Shown: piece by piece, positions 59,413-64,000 of the stretch | How the letters are laid out: the number at the start of each line of letters is the position of its first letter | Numbering within the stretch: position 1 is the first letter of the stretch | Source: Leminorella grimontii ATCC 33999 = DSM 5078 | GTDB lineage: Bacteria; Pseudomonadota; Gammaproteobacteria; Enterobacterales; Enterobacteriaceae | Length of the DNA stretch: 64,000 nucleotides | Direction: 5' to 3' | NCBI RefSeq assembly: GCF_000439085.1 | Contig: NZ_AUUA01000005.1 | Coordinates: 166,424 to 230,423, forward strand | Position numbers and translations under genes: made by a program | The notes under the pieces: model-generated | What the model was told of the DNA's origin: nothing | Database searches by the model: none | What the model saw: only the letters and a program-made list of their open reading frames with translations

Positions 59413-60390
59413 CTATTTACCTTCATGGTTTAAGCTGGAGGAAAGAATGCAGAGTACCCCAAGCAGGTTCGCCATACGAATCGCCACCTTGGATTTGGAA
59501 TACACCTTCGGCTTTGCGTGATAGGCAATGCCCAATCCAGCCACCTTGATCATTTTCAGATCGTTCGCGCCGTCGCCGATAGCTACCGTTTGGCTCATGG
59601 GAATGGACAACTCTTCCGCCAGTTGTTGAAGCTTTTGCGCTTTAAATTTGGCGTCAACGATAGGCCCTACTACCTTACCGGTCAATTTACCCTGCTTTAT
59701 ACCGAGCTGGTTGGCCGATACGGAAATCAAATCCAGGCGCTCGCGCAGATAGTCGGCAAAGTAAGTAAATCCGCCGGAAACTATAGCAACCTGCCAACCG
59801 GCCTCGTGCAGACGCTCAACCAGCGTCGTCAGGCCCGGCATCAGGGGTAAACGCTCCCTTACCGAGTCAAGAATAGCGGCATCCGCATCCTTTAAGGTCG
59901 CCACCCTCTGACGCAGGCTGGCGGCGAAATCCAATTCTCCACGCATTGCCCGCTCGGTAACTTCAGCAACCTGTTCTCCCACGCCGGCCAGACGGGCGAT
60001 TTCGTCAATACACTCAATCTCAATCGCCGTAGAATCCATGTCCATCACTAAAAGTCCAGGGGAGCGCAATGAGGGTAAATTCCCCATCTGCGCGACGTCC
60101 AGCCGATGCTCTTCCGCAATTTTTTTCGCCTTCACTGAAAGCACGCCGGCCAGGCGAACAACCCGGTATTCTTCCACGCTCCAAGCGGACACCACAACCA
60201 ACGGCTCGTTCAGTCGACGCTGAAACTGGGAAAGCCGTTGCTTGTCCAATCCTTCCCCGTACAATAGCCAACCCGTGTGGCCGGCCCAGTAGTCAAGCGG
60301 CATAACCTCATCGCCGCTAAGCGACAGCGGTAGCCCGGGCCAGCAATCAATCTCCGCGGGCAAATCGCTATAGGTCAGACTAATAGGCAT
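59413..60390 (-). CDS. serB: Phosphoserine phosphatase SerB
   Basis: Last step of serine synthesis; HAD-superfamily phosphatase. It has 325 residues: an N-terminal ACT-like region (about 1-110), then motif I DMDSTAIEIECIDE with catalytic Asp117 and Asp119, motif II IVSGGFT, and motif III/IV in VAIGDGANDLKM. It is upstream of radA and divergent from smp, the E. coli layout. Confidence 0.97.
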   Translation of the reverse strand: MPISLTYSDLPAEIDCWPGLPLSLSGDEVMPLDYWAGHTGWLLYGEGLDKQRLSQFQRRLNEPLVVVSAWSVEEYRVVRLAGVLSVKAKKIAEEHRLDVAQMGNLPSLRSPGLLVMDMDSTAIEIECIDEIARLAGVGEQVAEVTERAMRGELDFAASLRQRVATLKDADAAILDSVRERLPLMPGLTTLVERLHEAGWQVAIVSGGFTYFADYLRERLDLISVSANQLGIKQGKLTGKVVGPIVDAKFKAQKLQQLAEELSIPMSQTVAIGDGANDLKMIKVAGLGIAYHAKPKVYSKSKVAIRMANLLGVLCILSSSLNHEGK

Positions 60391-60518
60391 ATAACAAACT
60401 CCTTCAAAAGACGGGGCAAATCGGCTAAATCACTTTTAGCCAGCAAACAGCGTTCAAAACTATCCTAACTAATAGAGTTCTGGCAACATAAAACATCTTC
60501 TACATATAGGGTGACGGC

Positions 60519-61202
60519 ATGTCCAAGCGGCTTAAGATAAAATTTCAACTGCATCGGATCGTTATCGTTCTGTTTTGCCTGGCGTTGTTGGCCGCCCTTA
60601 TGCAAGGAATCACCTATTTCAGCCTAAACGGTCAGGCGACACAAGCAAAACAGGCTCAGGCGCTGGCCAGAACGCTGGCTAAGCAGGTTACGTTCTCTCT
60701 TGTTTCTATGATGGATGAACCAACGGAAGAAAGCGATGAGCCGCAGATCCGCGCCATTTTACGGCACGTAACTGAAAATAGCCGCGTACTTGACGCCTCC
60801 GTTTATCGCGTCGGCGGCGCGCTTATCGCACAGGAAGGCGAGCAAACCGGCGCTCGCGAACGCTTGGCTATAGATAATAAAGGTTCAGTTAAACCGGAAA
60901 ATCAGCAGATTGTGGAAATGATTGAGGGTAAAGACGGCCCCTTGGGTTTCGTTCGTCTGACTCTCGATACCCACGTATCTAAAGCAGAGACGGCGGAACA
61001 AAAAAAAGCGACCAATATGCTTCGGCTAATGCTCGTGCTGGCGGCAGCCGTTGGCTTTATACTGGCTCGAGCGCTGCTGGCCCGCAGGCTGGAGGATAAA
61101 TCAACGGCCGCTCCGGCTCATCCCGAAAGCACATCGACAGAATCGAACAACCCGACGCAGCCGAAAAAGAAGCGCCCCCATAAGAAAAAACCCTATCGCT
61201 GA
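60519..61202 (+). CDS. smp: Membrane protein Smp (YtjB)
   Basis: 227 residues (E. coli 214). One membrane segment near 13-35 and another near 166-187 frame a periplasmic domain; a basic tail (KKKRPHKKKPYR) is cytoplasmic by the positive-inside rule. It belongs to the YtjB/Smp-2 family, of unknown function. It is next to and divergent from serB as in E. coli. The end overlaps the convergent yjjV end by 10 bases. Confidence 0.9.
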   Translation: MSKRLKIKFQLHRIVIVLFCLALLAALMQGITYFSLNGQATQAKQAQALARTLAKQVTFSLVSMMDEPTEESDEPQIRAILRHVTENSRVLDASVYRVGGALIAQEGEQTGARERLAIDNKGSVKPENQQIVEMIEGKDGPLGFVRLTLDTHVSKAETAEQKKATNMLRLMLVLAAAVGFILARALLARRLEDKSTAAPAHPESTSTESNNPTQPKKKRPHKKKPYR

Positions 61203-61978
61203 CCGGGCCAGAAAAGAGCTAATGAGTTTAAATAGATCTGTTGGGCTATCTGCTCAGGCGGCTCTTCTCTCAGCAGGCAAAGCTGTTCAAAGACCTGCAC
61301 TATCCGTTCCGGCCGATTAGGCTGCCCCTGAAATCCGGCCAGCGGCATATCTGGCGCATCGGTTTCCAACACAAGCCTCTCCAAAGGGAGCTTAGCGATA
61401 GCGCGCCGAGTTTTTTGCGCTCGCTCATAGGTAATAACGCCGCCGACGCCGATAAAATAGCCCAGCTTAATAAACGCCTGCGCCTGAGAAAGGCTGCCGG
61501 AGAACCCGTGAATAACGCCCGTTCTGCTCTGATTTGCTTCACGAAGCAGCTTGGCCAGACGATCATGAGTCCGCCGAGAGTGCAAAATGACGGGAAGATT
61601 GAATCGTTCTGCCAGCCTTAGCTGCTCGATAAGCAACTGCTCCTGGCGCGCCAGCTGCGGAGTTTCCATATAGTCGTCCAGCCCAATCTCCCCTACAGCA
61701 ACAATGCGATGGTTTTTCTCAGAGAGGTATCGTTCCAATTCATCCACATCACTATTTTTGTGGCGGTCGATATAGAGCGGATGCAGGCCCAGTGCGCCAT
61801 AAACGGAAGAAAAACGCCCGATAAGCCGCGTAATGTCATCGAACCTGTCTCGGGTTACTGCAGGGACAATCAGGCGCTCAACGCCGCTGTGCCCAGCCAG
61901 TTGAAGGCTTTCTTCCTCATGCTCCAGAAAAGGGGGAAAATCAAAATGGCAGTGAGTATCTATAAAAGCGGCTTTCAC
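61193..61978 (-). CDS. yjjV: TatD-family metal-dependent hydrolase YjjV
   Basis: 261 residues from the GTG at 61978, which has AGAGGAG 5 bases upstream; a TTG 7 codons earlier is less likely. The TatD metal site is visible: FIDTHCHFDFPPF at the N-terminus, VAVGEIGLD, VILHSRRTHD, GVIHGFSGS and LETDAPDMPL. TatD proteins are 3'-exonucleases or deoxyribonucleases; the exact activity of YjjV is not set. It converges with smp. Confidence 0.92.
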   Translation of the reverse strand: MKAAFIDTHCHFDFPPFLEHEEESLQLAGHSGVERLIVPAVTRDRFDDITRLIGRFSSVYGALGLHPLYIDRHKNSDVDELERYLSEKNHRIVAVGEIGLDDYMETPQLARQEQLLIEQLRLAERFNLPVILHSRRTHDRLAKLLREANQSRTGVIHGFSGSLSQAQAFIKLGYFIGVGGVITYERAQKTRRAIAKLPLERLVLETDAPDMPLAGFQGQPNRPERIVQVFEQLCLLREEPPEQIAQQIYLNSLALFWPGQR

Positions 61979-62132
61979 TCGCACTCCTCTGAAAATCAAA
62001 GCTGTCTATATCCGATCTGTCGTTGACTATAGCAGAGAGCGAGCTGCAGGCTGGAGGAAATGTGTACTTGCGAATAGTAAAGAAAGGTCACGATCGCTAA
62101 AAAACGACCGTGAAAGAAAAAATAGATAACCG

Positions 62133-62324
62133 TTAGTGCCTGACCTTGGTTTCCAGGTCAAGTCGCTTCTGTTCTTTGCCGTAGTCTTCCTGCAACAGGC
62201 CAGAAAGCCAGTCGCTGTTTCCAGCAAAGTATTCGTTTTCCATACCGGCAAATTCCGCCCACCATTCTCTAAAGCTGCCTTTCCACTGCTTTAGCCTACC
62301 TAGAATAATATCGCTATTCATCAT
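62133..62324 (-). CDS. CsbD-like (YjbJ-type) small stress protein
   Basis: 63 residues without signal peptide or membrane segment. The pattern GRLKQWKGSFREWWAEF, a middle acidic part and LSGLLQEDYGKEQ resembles the CsbD/YjbJ family of osmotic and general-stress proteins, but with departures from the usual KGKVKEKWGKLT motif, so the family call is moderate. ATGATG start; AGGAGG precedes it. Neighbour of osmY on the same strand, 60 bases downstream, which fits a stress role. Confidence 0.68.
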   Translation of the reverse strand: MMNSDIILGRLKQWKGSFREWWAEFAGMENEYFAGNSDWLSGLLQEDYGKEQKRLDLETKVRH

Positions 62325-62383
62325 GATGGCCTCCTCTGTTAGTCGGTAGCGGGTAAAGCTGTCGCTTTACCCTATTACTAGCT

Positions 62384-63031
62384 CTACGGTTTAATTTCTA
62401 TGTCATTTTTTACGCTTTTCACGCCGTTCACCTCAGCGGCGACGCGTTCTGCCTGAGCACGCTGTTTTTCAGTTTTTACCGTACCGCTTAACAGTACCGT
62501 GCCTTCGCTGGTCTGTACCTTAACGGTGCGGGAGGGAACTATGCTGTCAGCCAACAGTTTTGCCTTAACTTCACTGGTAATGGCCGTGTCGTCCACATAA
62601 GCCCCAACCGAGCTTCCTTTGCCCTGTTGTACCTGAAGTTTATTACTAACAGATTTCACGCCTTCAACCTGCTTAGCTATGTTCTCTGCCTGAGCGCGCT
62701 GCGCCTCACTGCCGACAAAGCCTCTCAACGTTACGGCGCCAGCGCTGGTTTTAACTGAAATATCGGTGGATTGAATGGCCTTATCGTCTAACAGTGCGCT
62801 CTTTACCTTCGCTGTAATCGTACTGTCGTCCATAAAGCCGTCGACTTTCTTCATTGACTTGTCAATTTCTGTTCCGGCCTTATCTACCGAGCTTTCAATA
62901 GAAGTACCAAGCCCCTTAACCGCATTCTCCGTTTTAGCAGCAACGGTCTCTTCGGCAAGTGCGGCACCGCTGCCAAGCAAAGCAGCCAACACAACGGCCG
63001 TAGTGGAGCGAACAAGAAAAGTATTATTCAT
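62384..63031 (-). CDS. osmY: Osmotically inducible periplasmic protein OsmY
   Basis: 215 residues (E. coli 201): signal peptide to about residue 26 (GAALA), then two BON domains, TAKVKSALLDDKAIQSTDISVKT..., and TSEVKAKLLADSIVP..., each with the Gly-containing core (GAVTLRGFVGSEAQRAQAE; GTVLLSGTVKTEKQRAQAE). In E. coli the gene is RpoS-dependent and the protein acts as a periplasmic chaperone. AGAGGTGG lies before the ATG. It may be co-transcribed with the CsbD-like gene. Confidence 0.95.
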   Translation of the reverse strand: MNNTFLVRSTTAVVLAALLGSGAALAEETVAAKTENAVKGLGTSIESSVDKAGTEIDKSMKKVDGFMDDSTITAKVKSALLDDKAIQSTDISVKTSAGAVTLRGFVGSEAQRAQAENIAKQVEGVKSVSNKLQVQQGKGSSVGAYVDDTAITSEVKAKLLADSIVPSRTVKVQTSEGTVLLSGTVKTEKQRAQAERVAAEVNGVKSVKNDIEIKP

Positions 63032-63473
63032 TGATAACCACCTCTATAGATAAAGTTGTTTAGCAATGTCTGGCGACTCGTCCCTGTTGAATATCATTGC
63101 AGTAAAGATCTTTCCGTAAAGTGCATCTTGCAAGTATTGGGCCACATTCATAATTCATTAATTATTCAATAGGTTATTAGAATCACCGTTTCTTATATTT
63201 GAGATAGCGTCTCTTATTGACGACATTATGCAAATTAAAAGAAACATTTCGGCAACAAACAAAATAACGTATTGAATTAACTAATAATTAACTGTCACCA
63301 ATTGGCAACAGCCCACGATGAACACCATTATCCCCATGCAGAAATGCCAGACAGGTACTTTTTAACTATAGGATAAACGCGGGTAAAGTGTTGTATAGAT
63401 CACAAAAAAAACGTCACTGAACTTATAGTTCTTATCGTAACTAATAAGAAAGTATGAAGGGAAAGATAAACGC
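63032..63473. other. osmY upstream region
   Basis: About 440 AT-rich bases between osmY and the rRNA terminator, both on the minus strand. It should carry the osmY promoter; I cannot assign a sigma-S -10 site with confidence. No gene seen. Confidence 0.55.
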
Positions 63474-63498
63474 AAAAAGGCCACTCTTTCGAGTGGCC
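63474..63498 (-). terminator. rRNA operon terminator
   Basis: GGCCACTC-GAAA-GAGTGGCC perfect 8-bp stem with a GNRA-type tetraloop, followed on the minus strand by TTTTT, a few bases after 5S rRNA. Confidence 0.95.
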
Positions 63499-63510
63499 TC
63501 TTCTAATTAA

Positions 63511-63630
63511 AAGCCTGGCAGTTCCCTACTCTCGCATGGGGAAGCCCCACACTACCATCGGCGCTACGGCGTTTCACTTCTGAGTTCGGCATGGGGTCAG
63601 GTGGGACCACCGCGCTGTCGCCGCCAGGCA
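63511..63630 (-). rRNA. rrf: 5S ribosomal RNA
   Basis: 120 bases on the minus strand, from TGCCTGGCGGC to GAACTGCCAGGC, with the conserved GGTGGTCCCACCTGACCCC and CCGAACTCAGAAGTGAAACG. It matches E. coli 5S at most positions; a visible difference is GCGACAG in place of GCCGTAG near the 5' end and GGGCTTCCC in place of GGGTCTCCC. Frames called in this stretch are not genes. Confidence 0.97.
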
Positions 63631-63738
63631 TATTCTGTTTTACTCCGCCGCTTCCGTATTCATCATACTTCCGCCACAGAGCTCCAATCCACAAACAAGC
63701 TAAATAACTCTTCGTCTCTAAAACGCCTTCGGCGTTGT

Positions 63739-64000
<262 letters not shown>

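Overview
The window is chromosomal DNA of a gammaproteobacterium of the order Enterobacterales. Nearly every housekeeping protein is a close homologue of an Escherichia coli protein, and the gene order mirrors, in reverse, the E. coli 0 to 1.2 minute region plus the genes on the other side of the thr operon. It is not E. coli itself: several E. coli neighbours are absent (fkpB, rihC, nhaR, creBCD) and blocks found elsewhere in E. coli are inserted here (curli genes, tartrate genes, yjjPB). Base composition is moderately GC-rich. The family cannot be fixed from this window alone.

Layout. 1-3409: surA(partial)-pdxA-rsmA-apaG-apaH on the plus strand, facing folA and yjjPB on the minus strand. 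5215-5720: a gene-free stretch carrying copy 1 of a structured dispersed repeat. 5721-16900 (minus): carAB, dapB, ispH, lspA, ileS and ribF, covering carbamoyl phosphate, diaminopimelate, isoprenoid, lipoprotein, isoleucyl-tRNA and flavin metabolism. 17273-21913: rpsT, then a complete curli locus of two divergent operons (csgBAC minus, csgDEFG plus). 22005-26669 (minus): nhaA, dnaJ and dnaK with two heat-shock promoters. 27010-31960: satP, then ttdR divergent from ttdABT (L-tartrate uptake and dehydration to oxaloacetate). 32022-37241: an accessory segment with a LysR regulator, an FAH-family enzyme and two major-facilitator transporters of unknown substrate. 37472-40878: mog, an unknown exported protein, talB, yaaA. 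40932-41129: copy 2 of the structured repeat. 41203-46332 (minus): the threonine operon thrL-A-B-C with promoter, leader peptide and attenuator, carrying a palindromic element between thrB and thrC. 47198-57922: arcA (FNR-type box upstream), creA, rob, gpmB, yjjX, trpR, slt, ettA, a YraR-like protein and a LysR/oxidoreductase pair. 57975-63031: radA, serB, smp, yjjV, a CsbD-like protein and osmY. 63474-64000 (minus): rRNA operon terminator, 5S rRNA and the 3' end of 23S rRNA.

The most interesting structure is non-coding. Two related copies of an intergenic repeat, in opposite orientation, can fold into the same set of stems, and one stem shows a compensatory base-pair change between the copies. 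Two further palindromic elements lie in the thr operon and upstream of arcA. Leader peptides, operators and terminators are listed where the sequence supports them.
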